The notes beneath the pieces are model-generated. The model did not search any database and was not told the origin of the DNA. It saw nothing but the letters and a program-made list of their open reading frames with translations. A stretch of 64,000 bases of DNA from Cuneatibacter sp. NSJ-177. Its GTDB lineage: Bacteria; Bacillota; Clostridia; Lachnospirales; Lachnospiraceae. The translations under genes and the position numbers were made by a program. Every line of letters begins with the position of its first letter. The stretch's first letter is position 1. Below, in pieces: positions 52,661-60,920 of the stretch. The DNA is taken from assembly GCF_022867805.1 (NCBI RefSeq), contig NZ_JALIFO010000002.1:496001-560000 (forward strand), in the 5' to 3' direction.

Positions 52661-52812
52661 AAACTCCCCTGCACTCCGCTTGGACAAAATTCCCTGTTCC
52701 GCATCTATTTTTTATTACGCTCCTCCGTCGCTCCATAAAAAAGGGCGGGAAGTCCGAACTCCACGTTGCTCCGTTTGGACAAAAATATCTGCTTCGCAGC
52801 TATTTTTTATTT
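52661..52812 (+). repeat. Imperfect direct repeat of about 55 bases
   Basis: 52661-52716 and 52757-52812 share ACTCC, then CTCCG(C/T)TTGGACAAAA, a TTCGCA-like block and CTATTTTTTATT in the same order and spacing, offset 96 bases. No gene covers it; the rest of 52488-52951 shows only the promoter and leader of the next gene. Confidence 0.7.
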
Positions 52813-52832
52813 CTGATAACAGTTTCCTGTGC

Positions 52833-52900
52833 TATAATAAAAATAGAAAATAACAAAGCGCAGAGGCCCCAAAGGGGCGGACCTACGCATCCATAGAGGA
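52833..52900 (+). promoter_or_regulatory. -10 box and hairpin leader of the 52952-54442 gene
   Basis: TATAAT (52833-52838) with a weak TTTCTG at the -35 position, followed by a GCCCC-AAA-GGGGC stem flanked by GCGCAG and CTACGC. The stem resembles a leader hairpin, but I cannot match it to a known RNA. Confidence 0.45.
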
Positions 52901-52951
52901 GCGTTTTTTGACACAAGTTTCTAGCACCATTCCGCCTCGGAGGTGACCAAT

Positions 52952-54442
52952 ATGGATTTCAACCAAAACCCAGAATGGAAAGACAGCACGCGGACACCGG
53001 AATTGGATCCGGACGCCACATCCGGCGCAGCCACCCCCTCAGCCAATTCCAGCAGTACCGAATCACCGGACGCGCCTTTCTCTGATACCGTCCCAAATCC
53101 CTCAACCGCTCCCAATCCCTGGCGCGCTCCCTTCGACATGATCTTAGGGGGGCTGGTCCTGACATTTTTCAACCTGAGTTCCGGTCTCATTTCCCATTTC
53201 TTTACCGTCACCGGATATCTTCTCTTAATTTTCGGTTTCCGCCGCCTGGGTCGGATCAATCCACACCTTCGCAGGGGGGAAATTCTCGCCGCCTTTTTAC
53301 TCGTCTGGCATACGTTCTGGATCATTGCCGCCGCCACGCCGTTCTCTTCTATTCCAGAAGGATACCTCCTCGCGCCCATCCTGGGAGCCGCCGCTCAGCT
53401 TGCGCTGCTTTGGGAATTCCGCCAGGGCTTGCTGGAAGTATACCGCGCAGCCGGGCAGATTCCCACCAGAGATCCGCTTCGCGGGGCGTTGATTCTATTT
53501 TGTCTGCCGCTGGCACTTACTTTCTTTGGCTGGGTCATGCAAGGATGGGCCGCCTTGATCTATGCCGGTTTTTATATCGCGGTTCTCCGCTCCCTGTCTA
53601 AACTCGGCGATGAACTGGCTCAAATCGAAAACCCGTTTAAAGAAGCGCCGGTAAAAATCCAAGGTGCGGTTTTGGGTATCAGCTATCTGGGGGGCTGCGC
53701 AATCCTCCTTGTTCTTTGTTGTTTCTATTTCAATCATTCGCTTCCGGCTGCTTCCGCTTTTTTGCCCGCAAATTCTCCCGGTGTTTTAAGTTCCTTGTCT
53801 GCTCTGGGAATCCCCTCGGACATTGTTTCGGATCTTGCCCCGGAGGATGCGGCCCTCCTGGCCAAAGCGTTCTGCGCAAAAGTAGAAAAAGAGACGTTGA
53901 TATTCTACGACGACAATACCTCTTCCCGGCGCAGCAAAAAGGATGACTCCCCTCAGCTTCAGACAACGACAATCTTTGCCCTATGCCCCGATCACACTCT
54001 ATACGTATTGGAGCATTTCCGTCTGGAACAGGGAAACGCTTACTGGCAGGACGGCTTTTCCCTGAGGGGTGGAAACGATTTCTCCCTGAGGAGCGGGCTA
54101 CTGCTCTACGACAACGGACAGGCAAGCTATGGTATGCCGGTTCCCCGTCTCAAACAAGAAGGGTTCACCTCGTCCTCCTGGATGGGTGAGATCTACACCG
54201 AAACGATTACCGGCGCCGTCAATTATCCTCTGGGGGCGGAAAATCAGCGAGGATATATTCTCTATCAGGAACTTTTGTCCGGCGAGAGACCTTATACGGA
54301 TCTCAGCATGTATTTCGCCCATTTTACTAACCCTTTCCGTTTTCCCTATGAGAACACCGAGGACCGCATCCGGAGCGGCGAACTTACCTCCGACCGGCAA
54401 AGACAGCTATTTTTAAATTTTGAATCCCCCGCACTGCCCTGA
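52952..54442 (+). CDS. Membrane protein of unknown function
   Basis: A 496-residue protein I do not recognise. It begins with an acidic, Ser/Thr/Pro-rich disordered segment (about 1-55), then about six membrane helices (60-85, 88-105, 115-135, 145-165, 180-205, 240-262), and a soluble C-terminal half with a Ser/Lys-rich loop (YDDNTSSRRSKKDDSPQLQT). ATG 52952 lies seven bases after GGAGGTGACC. A GTG inside the Shine-Dalgarno sequence would give three more residues and is rejected. It precedes a region of broken genes and may itself belong to a low-constraint locus. Confidence 0.7.
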   Translation: MDFNQNPEWKDSTRTPELDPDATSGAATPSANSSSTESPDAPFSDTVPNPSTAPNPWRAPFDMILGGLVLTFFNLSSGLISHFFTVTGYLLLIFGFRRLGRINPHLRRGEILAAFLLVWHTFWIIAAATPFSSIPEGYLLAPILGAAAQLALLWEFRQGLLEVYRAAGQIPTRDPLRGALILFCLPLALTFFGWVMQGWAALIYAGFYIAVLRSLSKLGDELAQIENPFKEAPVKIQGAVLGISYLGGCAILLVLCCFYFNHSLPAASAFLPANSPGVLSSLSALGIPSDIVSDLAPEDAALLAKAFCAKVEKETLIFYDDNTSSRRSKKDDSPQLQTTTIFALCPDHTLYVLEHFRLEQGNAYWQDGFSLRGGNDFSLRSGLLLYDNGQASYGMPVPRLKQEGFTSSSWMGEIYTETITGAVNYPLGAENQRGYILYQELLSGERPYTDLSMYFAHFTNPFRFPYENTEDRIRSGELTSDRQRQLFLNFESPALP

Positions 54443-54481
54443 TTTTTTGCCCACTCCCTGATTATGAAAATCCATCCGTCT

Positions 54482-54735
54482 CTATGTCCGCCGGCTCTCC
54501 GCCAGCGCAATCCAGTGCTGCATGGCGGGCGACCGGTATTTCTGCTTGTGATAGATCAGGCAGACCGTATTCTGAAAAGAAAAATCCGCAAGGGTTATCC
54601 TGGCTAACCCTTACTTTTTCAGCTCAGCCTCCGCTACCTTTTCGGGCAGTATCGTAACCCCTAGTCCGCAGCGGGCCGCCTCCAACAGCGCTGTCTCGGA
54701 AGCGCTCTCCCAGGCCGGCTCGACGCTGCGTTCTT
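54482..54735 (-). pseudogene. LysR regulator, C-terminal remnant with in-frame stop
   Basis: One minus-strand frame reads ETALLEAARCGLGVTILPEK, then a TAA stop at 54613-54611, then GLARITLADFSFQNTVCLIY and HKQKYRSPAMQHWIALAES before its natural end. This is the C-terminal effector-domain end of a LysR regulator. No N-terminal half is joined to it. The neighbouring DNA also contains broken genes. Confidence 0.7.
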
Positions 54736-55293
54736 GACTGACGAAGAGATTCAAAAAGCCATTGCCGCCTATTATGCTCTGGTGACCTTCCTCGACAGCC
54801 CGGTGTGCGTAGTTCTCACCGCCCTGCGGGAGGCTGGTCTGACGGAGAATATCAGGATTTTATATCTGGACGATCACGGAGATTCCGCTGGGGAACACGG
54901 TCTGTTTTTCAAGTCTACGATGAACGAGGGGTCCGTCCGCATCCCCCTGATCGCTGCGGGCCCCGGTATCCCTTGCGCAAAGGGGATTATAAATTGATCC
55001 GGTATATGGGTTATGAGCAGTGCCAGTTGTTTGATCTGGGAAAGGATCCGGAAGAAAATTACGATCTGGGGAGTCTTTTGAAATACCGCCCTGTGGCGGC
55101 GAAACTAAACCGGGATCTGGAAAAAATCTGCGATCCGGAAGCTCTCAATGAAGCTTCCCAAAAAGCCCAGCAGGAACTGATTGAATCCAAAGGAGGGTTT
55201 CCGGCCGTGCTGGCAAAAGGTCTGACCCCTTACTCCGCTGTTCCCAAGGGTCTGGGAATCGGACCGCATGGAGAGGAAACAGAAAATGCCTGA
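54734..55293 (+). pseudogene. Sulfatase, truncated and internally deleted
   Basis: The first frame (54734-54997) matches a sulfatase middle: AAYYALVTFLDSPV, then LDDHGDSAGEHGLFFKSTMN and GSVRIPLIAAGPGIP. It then shifts frame to KGDYKLIRYMGYEQCQLFDL and GKDPEENYDLGSLLK, the sulfatase C-terminal signature. The N-terminal half with the catalytic formylglycine Cys/Ser motif is absent, and about 80-100 codons are lost at the junction. Not functional. Confidence 0.8.
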
Positions 55294-55304
55294 TGGAACA
55301 CCCA

Positions 55305-55988
55305 TTATCCCCCGATACGGTGGGGCGAATCCAGGACAAACTGAATAAACGTATCCACCACAGGCACATGCCGCGCCGCCTCTGCCACCGCCAGATAGAC
55401 ATACCGGGACAAGCGCGGCTCGATCTCCACCACTTGGACGTTCTTCCCGCCATATTTGCCGGCGCTGTTCCTCGTGACCAACGTAGCGGCAAACCCATTG
55501 GCTACCAGGCTGATGTTGGTCAGGATATGAGTGTTTTTGGTGATCCTGGTACGGAAAAACGCTTCTCCCCTCTTGGCGGTGTCCAATGTATCGTTTCTCA
55601 GCATTTCCTTTAACAGGCTGCTGTCCCCTTCCCGGATACTGATTTCCACCTCCGGGAATTTTTTCTGGTAGGAGGAAACCAGATCCGTCAGCAGATACAA
55701 AGAGCTGCATTGGGCCAATCCCACGGAAATGCTGCCTTCGCCGCTGTCCTGGAAAATGCGGAAGGATTTTTTCATCCGCTCCTCCTGGGATAGCATCTGC
55801 CTGGCATATTCCAGAAAAATCTCCCCTTCCTTTGTGATCATGACGCCCTTCTTTGTTCTTCCGAAAATCCGGATCCCAAGTTCTGCCTCCAGTTTCCCAA
55901 TCTGCACGGAAATGACTGATTGGGAGACATAGCAGGCTTCCTCCGCCCACGCTCCGCTGCCGGCCCCCGCAATCCCGCCGGTCTGCAA
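55305..55988 (-). pseudogene. LysR regulator, degenerate N-terminus and internal deletion
   Basis: The frame has recognisable LysR parts: AEEACYVSQSVISVQIGKLE (helix-turn-helix), the first effector subdomain ISVGLAQCSSLYLLTDLVSS, then ITKNTHILTNISLVANGFAA and a natural LysR ending. The normal start of the first helix is scrambled (LQTGGIAGAGSGAWAEE), and about 70 residues are missing after RNDTLDTA. Probably inactive. It converges with the sulfatase remnant, as regulators of sulfatases do. Confidence 0.65.
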
Positions 55989-56146
55989 ACCGCTTTATCG
56001 GGCTTTGGTCGAAAAAGAAATCCTGGCTGAAGAAAGACCACTTTTCATTATCAAACATGACACATAGATGTCGTCATTCCATGTTATAATAAAAATGTCC
56101 TGAAAAAGGAGAAAACGCGGCTCGCCGCCGCAGAATAGAGGATCAT

Positions 56147-56923
56147 ATGAGCGAATTTGAACAGTTGGGATGGGTCACGGTCGGCCCGGAGAATATTGAC
56201 AAAGAACATATCTGCTGTGCCATCACTGATAAAAAAGGCGAGACCTGCGTCTCGTCGAAAAAAGCATGGATGAAGGAGCGTTTCACGGACGGGCTTGTCT
56301 TTCTCCGCCTGAATGCCAGGGGAAAGGCCTTCATCGAATACATCCCAGCTGAAAACGCCTGGTGCCCGATTGAGGCGGACGGCTACCTGCACATCAACTG
56401 CTTCTGGGTGTCCGGAAAATTTCAAGGCCATGGGATTGCGGGACAGCTTCTTGAAAAATGTATCGAGGATGCGAAAACCAAAGGAAAACTCGGCCTGACT
56501 GTGATTGCCTCGGAAAAGAAAAAACCATTCCTCTCCGACCCTGGATACCTGAAACGCCATGGTTTTCTGGCGGCGGACACAGCGTCCCCTTATTTCGTGC
56601 TCTACTATCTGCCTTTCACAGAGAACGCGCCGGCGCCGAAATTCAAAGAATGCGCAAAGTACGGGAAGGTGGAAGAACCCGGTATGGTTCTCTACTACAC
56701 CAACCAGTGCCCTCATACGGACAAGTACGCGCCTTTCATCGGGGAAGTTGCCAAAAAACGGGGAGCCGCCTTTACGCTGCACAAAATTGAGACAATCAAA
56801 GAGGCTCAAAACGCTCCGACGCCGTTTCCCACGTACAGCTTCTTTTATGAGGGGGAATTCGTCACCAACGAAATTTTCAGCGAGAAAAAATTTTTACAAT
56901 TTTTAGAGAGCCATGGCCTTTAG
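56147..56923 (+). CDS. GNAT acetyltransferase with YoaP domain
   Basis: A 258-residue protein: GNAT domain (about 35-165), with the acetyl-CoA loop in WVSGKFQGHGIAGQLLEKCI, and a C-terminal thioredoxin-like YoaP domain (about 175-258) carrying a lone Cys in YYTNQCPHTDKYAPFIGEVA and FPTYSFFYEGEFVTNEIFSE. Substrate unknown; YoaP-type proteins are cytoplasmic. A TATAAT (56085-56090) lies 57 bases upstream. ATG 56147 has GAGGATC upstream. Independent transcript ahead of the MATE unit. Confidence 0.85.
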   Translation: MSEFEQLGWVTVGPENIDKEHICCAITDKKGETCVSSKKAWMKERFTDGLVFLRLNARGKAFIEYIPAENAWCPIEADGYLHINCFWVSGKFQGHGIAGQLLEKCIEDAKTKGKLGLTVIASEKKKPFLSDPGYLKRHGFLAADTASPYFVLYYLPFTENAPAPKFKECAKYGKVEEPGMVLYYTNQCPHTDKYAPFIGEVAKKRGAAFTLHKIETIKEAQNAPTPFPTYSFFYEGEFVTNEIFSEKKFLQFLESHGL

Positions 56924-56935
56924 GCCGTCCAGCCA

Positions 56936-56964
56936 TTGACTTTTCAAATCGATTCCATTATAAT
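56936..56964 (+). promoter_or_regulatory. sigmaA promoter of the MATE leader
   Basis: TTGACT (56936-56941), a 17-base spacer and TATAAT (56959-56964). Confidence 0.88.
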
Positions 56965-56970
56965 GAAATT

Positions 56971-57070
56971 CCAAAACCGTGTCATACGCGGATGTGGATT
57001 TTTCTAGCGTCAATCCCTTGACCAGCTACTTTTCGCCACACAGCTACCCTGGTAACTGTGTGGTTTTTTT
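56971..57070 (+). ncRNA. Candidate guanidine-IV (mepA) riboswitch with terminator
   Basis: A 134-nt leader before a MATE gene. It has a first hairpin region (CTAGCGTC ... TTGACCAGCTAC), then a strong terminator: CCACACAG (57036-57043) and CTGTGTGG (57056-57063) with inner TACC/GGTA and a TTTTTTT run. Upstream TGTGG (56993-56997) can pair with the terminator arm CCACA, giving an antiterminator. Gene context (MATE exporter, Clostridia) and layout match the mepA motif that senses guanidine; assignment is from memory, not alignment. Confidence 0.55.
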
Positions 57071-57104
57071 ATTGTCAAAAAGTTCAAAGAAAGAGGTGTC
57101 CCCA

Positions 57105-58454
57105 TTGGATCAAACATTTATGAAGGAAAAATCCATCCTGCCGCTGGTTATCACCATGGCGATTCCCATGAGCATATCCATGCTGGTCAGCTCCCTTTAC
57201 AATATCGTAGACAGTTTTTTTGTCGCCCAGATCAGCGAAAATGCCATGACCGCCCTCTCCTTCGTCTACCCGGTCCAAAACCTAGTAAACGCGGTTTCGG
57301 TTGGCTTTGGCATCGGCATAAACGCCTCGGTGGCCTATTATCTCGGCGCTCAAAATCCGGACCGTGCCAATGCGTCCGCCGCCTATGGAATCCTGCTGAA
57401 CAGCCTGCATGGACTTATCCTGACCGTCGTCTGCCTTGCCGCCATGCCCGGCTTTCTGCGCCTTTTCACGTCCGACGGGGACGTGATCGGCCTCGGCCTC
57501 CAGTATTCCAATATTACTCTTTTGTTTACGGTTCCGATTATGATTTCCATTTCCTTTGAAAAAATCTTTCAATCGGTGGGAAGAATGACTGTCTCCATGT
57601 TCAGCATGATCTGCGGCTGTGTGGCTAATATTATCTTGGACCCGCTCCTTATCTTCGGCATCGGCCCCTTTCCCGCATGGGGAATAAAGGGCGCGGCCAT
57701 CGCCACCGGATTGGGCCAGACCCTTTCCTTGGTAATTTATATTATCATTTTCATCCGCAGGCCGATCCCTGTCAAATTCCGGCTGCACTGCCCTGGTTCC
57801 AAAAAGATGCTGCTTTTCCGGCTCTATGCCGTCGGAATCCCGGCCACCCTGAACATGGCCCTGCCGTCGCTACTGGTCTCGGTGCTGAATTCCTTCCTCG
57901 CCGCGTTTTCACAATCCTACGTCCTCATTCTCGGCGCTTACTATAAGCTGCAGACGTTCCTGTACCTGACGGCCAACGGCGTTGTTCAGGGGATGCGGCC
58001 TCTGATCAGCTATAACTACGGCGCTGGGGAATACCGGCGCGTCCGCAAAATATTTCAGACCGGGCTCTTTTTGATCTCAGCCATCCTGTTGTTTGGCACC
58101 ATCCTCTGCCAGATCATTCCGGGAAGACTGATGGGGCTGTTCACGGAAAATGAAGCCACCATCTCCGAGGGAGCCATTGCTCTGCGCATCATCAGCCTGG
58201 GGTTCTTTGCTTCCTCTTTGTCTGTCGCCGCCTCCGGAACGCTGGAGGGGTTGGGGAAAGGCCTGCCTTCGCTGGTCATCTCGCTGTTGCGCTATGCGCT
58301 CCTAATCCTTCCCTGCGCCTTTTTCCTCAGCCGGGTTTTGGGTGTGGAAGGGATCTGGCACGCATTTTGGATCACGGAAGCCGTGGCAGCCGCGGCCTCC
58401 CTAACGCTCTATCTATCCGCCATGCGTACCACCTCCAGAAGGCCGGAAATCTGA
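57105..58454 (+). CDS. MATE-family multidrug/guanidine exporter
   Basis: A 449-residue cation-coupled exporter with twelve predicted membrane helices and internal two-fold similarity. Family blocks include LVITMAIPMSISMLVSSLYN (about 12-31), DSFFVAQISENAMTALSFVY, ASVAYYLGAQNPDRANASAA and the second-half MRPLISYNYGAGEYRRVRKI. TTG 57105 follows AAAGAGGTG; an upstream in-frame ATG at 56979 lies inside the leader and is rejected. MepA-type MATE proteins are controlled by guanidine-IV switches in clostridia. Terminator follows at 58504. Confidence 0.9.
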   Translation: MDQTFMKEKSILPLVITMAIPMSISMLVSSLYNIVDSFFVAQISENAMTALSFVYPVQNLVNAVSVGFGIGINASVAYYLGAQNPDRANASAAYGILLNSLHGLILTVVCLAAMPGFLRLFTSDGDVIGLGLQYSNITLLFTVPIMISISFEKIFQSVGRMTVSMFSMICGCVANIILDPLLIFGIGPFPAWGIKGAAIATGLGQTLSLVIYIIIFIRRPIPVKFRLHCPGSKKMLLFRLYAVGIPATLNMALPSLLVSVLNSFLAAFSQSYVLILGAYYKLQTFLYLTANGVVQGMRPLISYNYGAGEYRRVRKIFQTGLFLISAILLFGTILCQIIPGRLMGLFTENEATISEGAIALRIISLGFFASSLSVAASGTLEGLGKGLPSLVISLLRYALLILPCAFFLSRVLGVEGIWHAFWITEAVAAAASLTLYLSAMRTTSRRPEI

Positions 58455-58503
58455 TCTGCATTTCCACAAGCAGCGGTATTTGGCATCACTTTTTCCACAT
58501 ACG

Positions 58504-58546
58504 AAAGCCTTTTATCCCTATCCGATGGGGACGAAAGGCTTTTTTG
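58504..58546 (+). terminator. Terminator of the MATE gene
   Basis: AAAGCCTTT and AAAGGCTTT form the outer stem with CCC/GGGG inside, followed by TTTTT. Confidence 0.9.
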
Positions 58547-58556
58547 TGATATAAAA

Positions 58557-58675
58557 CGCTCCGCTGAAGATGCACAGGGTCTGCCCCTGGGGTACGCAAA
58601 TGCAAAAGAAGATGTCGCTGACGCGACACATTTGCTGCGCAGAATTTCGCTGAGAGAAATCTCTTTTCATTTAAA
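58557..58675 (-). repeat. Left inverted repeat flanking the GntR/ABC cassette
   Basis: Read on the minus strand this stretch matches 60645-60757 on the plus strand. The best 48-base core (58634-58587) differs at about six positions, including the shared GCGTCAGCGACATCTTC. It ends five bases before the GntR promoter. No gene crosses it. Confidence 0.8.
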
Positions 58676-58680
58676 AGGGA

Positions 58681-58740
58681 TTGACAAATGCACTTACCCT
58701 AACTATAATGTACTTATTCAATAAGTACATTATAGTTAGG
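58681..58740 (+). promoter_or_regulatory. Promoter and 43-base palindromic operator of the GntR/ABC operon
   Basis: TTGACA (58681-58686), a 17-base spacer and TATAAT (58704-58709). A perfect palindrome with 21-base arms and one central base (58698-58740) covers the -10 and start point. GntR/YtrA regulators repress their own operons through such sites. Confidence 0.92.
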
Positions 58741-58754
58741 CAGGAGGGCCCCCT

Positions 58755-59132
58755 GTGGAAATTATAATCAGCAGTAACACCAGCAAGCCGATCTATGAGC
58801 AGATTACTTCACAGATCAAGGCCATGATCATGAGTGGTGAACTGCGCACCGGCGATCCCATCCCTTCGATGCGGGCGCTGGCAAAATCCATTCATGTCAG
58901 TGTCATTACGGTTCAAAAAGCATATGAAGATTTACAGAGAGACGGATTTATCGAGACAACCGTCGGACGCGGCAGTTTTGTCTCGGCTCAAAACAAGAAC
59001 TTTTACCAGGAAGAACAGCAGCGCCAGGCGGAAGAGCATTTGCAGGAAGCCGCCGGCATTGCCCGCGCCAGCGGGATCCCGCTGAGCAAGTTGGTGGAAC
59101 TCTTAACGATGTTCTATCAGGAGGAGGAATAA
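58755..59132 (+). CDS. YtrA-type GntR transcriptional regulator
   Basis: A 125-residue protein, the length of the YtrA subfamily. Residues about 8-75 form the GntR winged helix (SKPIYEQITSQIKAMIMSGE, then PIPSMRALAKSIHVSVITVQ and KAYEDLQRDGFIETTVGRGS). The short C-terminal helices serve for dimerisation only, so ligand sensing is unclear. GTG 58755 follows GGCAGGAGGG. It ends two bases before the ABC ATPase gene and probably represses the operon via the palindrome. Confidence 0.93.
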   Translation: MEIIISSNTSKPIYEQITSQIKAMIMSGELRTGDPIPSMRALAKSIHVSVITVQKAYEDLQRDGFIETTVGRGSFVSAQNKNFYQEEQQRQAEEHLQEAAGIARASGIPLSKLVELLTMFYQEEE

Positions 59133-59134
59133 CG

Positions 59135-59998
59135 ATGGATGCCATTTTACAGGTGGACGGCTTGACGAAGCATTATCCGGATTTTATGCTGGATCACGTT
59201 TCCTTTTCTATCCCGAAAGGCGCTATCATGGGATTGATCGGTGAAAATGGAGCAGGAAAAAGCACTACCATCAAGGCCATTCTGGATCTGATTCGCAAAG
59301 AAGAAGGTACGGTAACTTTTTGGGGGCAAGAACTGCGCTCCGATGCCAAACAGCTGAAGGAAGAGATCGGTGTCGTTTTCGACGGAGTGAATTTCTATGA
59401 AACGCTGACGCCGGAGCAGATCGGTAAAATTTCGAATTCCGCTTACACGCAGTGGGATCCGCCGGTTTATCAGGATTATCTGAAGCGTTTTCAGCTTCCC
59501 GCCCGGAAAGAGATCAAGACATTTTCCAAAGGAATGAAAATGAAACTGTGCATTGCCATCGCGCTTTCCCACCACCCGAAGCTTCTGATTCTGGACGAAG
59601 CCACCAGCGGCCTGGATCCGGTGATGCGGGACGACATTTTGGAAGTGTTTCTGGACTTTGTGCAGGATGAGAACCATTCGATTCTCATGTCCTCTCACAT
59701 CACCACGGATCTGGAAAAAATCGCGGATTATATTACATTTATCCATCATGGAAAAGTTCTCTTCTGCAAGCCCAAAGATGAACTCCGCTATCAATATGGT
59801 ATCATCCGGTGCGGCAGCGCCGCCTTTGACGCCATCGACAAGACAGAAATCCTGGCCTGCCGGAAATCCGATTATCAGTGGGACGTCTTGGTGGCGGATA
59901 AAGAAAAGGCAAAAAGAAAATATAAGAATACTGTTGTGGATGATGCTTCAATCGATGATATTCTTCTTCTCTATGTAAAGGGGGAATCCGTATCATGA
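59135..59998 (+). CDS. ABC transporter ATPase
   Basis: A 287-residue ATPase for an ABC-2-type exporter. Walker A GENGAGKST (37-45), Q-loop region near GVVFDGVNFYE, signature FSKGMKMKL (a variant of LSGGQ), Walker B LLILDEATSGLDP (about 150-162), and switch His in MSSHITTDLEKIADYI. Overlaps the permease start by four bases (ATGA). GntR-ATPase-permease sets of this kind respond to cell-envelope antibiotics in other Firmicutes. Confidence 0.93.
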   Translation: MDAILQVDGLTKHYPDFMLDHVSFSIPKGAIMGLIGENGAGKSTTIKAILDLIRKEEGTVTFWGQELRSDAKQLKEEIGVVFDGVNFYETLTPEQIGKISNSAYTQWDPPVYQDYLKRFQLPARKEIKTFSKGMKMKLCIAIALSHHPKLLILDEATSGLDPVMRDDILEVFLDFVQDENHSILMSSHITTDLEKIADYITFIHHGKVLFCKPKDELRYQYGIIRCGSAAFDAIDKTEILACRKSDYQWDVLVADKEKAKRKYKNTVVDDASIDDILLLYVKGESVS

Positions 59999-60642
59999 AG
60001 AGTTTGATCCAAAAAGATTTGTACAATATCGGCCACAATATGAAAGCAATGGCCTTGCTCCTGCTTGTTTTTGCCGTGATTCTTATCCCGTTTTCCGGCC
60101 CGCAGACCTATGTCATCGCCTGTACCGTCCTGTGCAGCATCATGATCACCACCACGTTCAGCTTTGACGACCAGTGCAAATGGAACAAATACGCCATGGT
60201 GATGCCGATTTCGAAAAAAGACTTGGTGGGCGGAAAATTTATTGTTCTGCTGATTTTCTGCTTAGTAGGCGTCGTCAGCGGTTTTCTCATCGGTCTGGCC
60301 GGCGGAGTAATCACCCACAAACTATCCTTTCAGGCGGACGGCATTTTGACTTTGCTCCTTACATCCCTTGCCGGACTTGCCATCGCTGAGATTATGGGGA
60401 GTATTTCCATCCCTCTGGTATTCAAATTCGGAGCGGAGAAAGCGCGGATGCTGCTGTTAGTCTCAGTTTTGATTCCCATGGCCCTGTTTTACGGGGTATT
60501 CTGGCTGATCCGGACGCTGGGCGGAACTACGGAAGACCAGGCGGTTCTGATCCTGCTCTACAGCGCTCCGGTTGTTGCGATTCTGTGCAATATAGCTATG
60601 TATGGAATCAGCCTTCGGATATTTTCGAATCAAGAGTTATAG
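59995..60642 (+). CDS. ABC-2 type membrane permease
   Basis: A 215-residue membrane protein with six predicted helices (about 15-35, 37-57, 82-107, 115-140, 152-175, 185-208). The segment TTTFSFDDQCKWNKYAMVMP (about 50-69) is typical of the ABC2_membrane_2 permeases that pair with YtrA-like operons. It starts inside the ATPase stop (ATGA). Exported substrate unknown. Confidence 0.9.
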   Translation: MKSLIQKDLYNIGHNMKAMALLLLVFAVILIPFSGPQTYVIACTVLCSIMITTTFSFDDQCKWNKYAMVMPISKKDLVGGKFIVLLIFCLVGVVSGFLIGLAGGVITHKLSFQADGILTLLLTSLAGLAIAEIMGSISIPLVFKFGAEKARMLLLVSVLIPMALFYGVFWLIRTLGGTTEDQAVLILLYSAPVVAILCNIAMYGISLRIFSNQEL

Positions 60643-60644
60643 AA

Positions 60645-60757
60645 GAGATCTCGCCCTGCAATCTTCCCAGCCGCAAATATGTTGCGTCAGCGACATCTTC
60701 CTTTCCATTTGCGAACCTCAGAGGGCAGATCTTGCGCCTCTTCAGCAGCGCGAGATT
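60645..60757 (+). repeat. Right inverted repeat flanking the GntR/ABC cassette
   Basis: Starts two bases after the permease stop. Core 60674-60721 matches the minus strand of 58634-58587. Together with the left copy it brackets a 1.97-kb cassette. Confidence 0.8.
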
Positions 60758-60780
60758 TGTCCCGCTCGAAGCTCTCTGTC

Positions 60781-60838
60781 AGACGCAAGTTGCCAGCTGC
60801 CGGTCAATTGATTTTGCAGTAGCTGGCAACTTGCGTCT
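60781..60838 (+). terminator. 18-bp perfect stem-loop after the ABC operon
   Basis: Arms 60781-60798 and 60821-60838 (AGACGCAAGTTGCCAGCT and its exact complement) enclose a 22-base loop, followed by ATTTTGTT. It probably terminates the ABC operon; its length is unusual. The remaining 60839-60920 shows nothing. Confidence 0.7.
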
Positions 60839-60920
60839 ATTTTGTTATCCTTTTTTACGATTTATCCTCATTTCCGATCCCAGAGTCAGACTAGGTGGAC
60901 AGATCTCTGCCGCCGGAAGT

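Noticed and set aside
54482-55988. One LysR gene split by a sulfatase insertion
   Set aside because: The right-hand part already ends in a natural LysR C-terminus, so the left piece comes from a second LysR gene.
56971-57104. preQ1, purine or FMN riboswitch in the MATE leader
   Set aside because: Their conserved cores are not present; gene context fits the mepA motif better.
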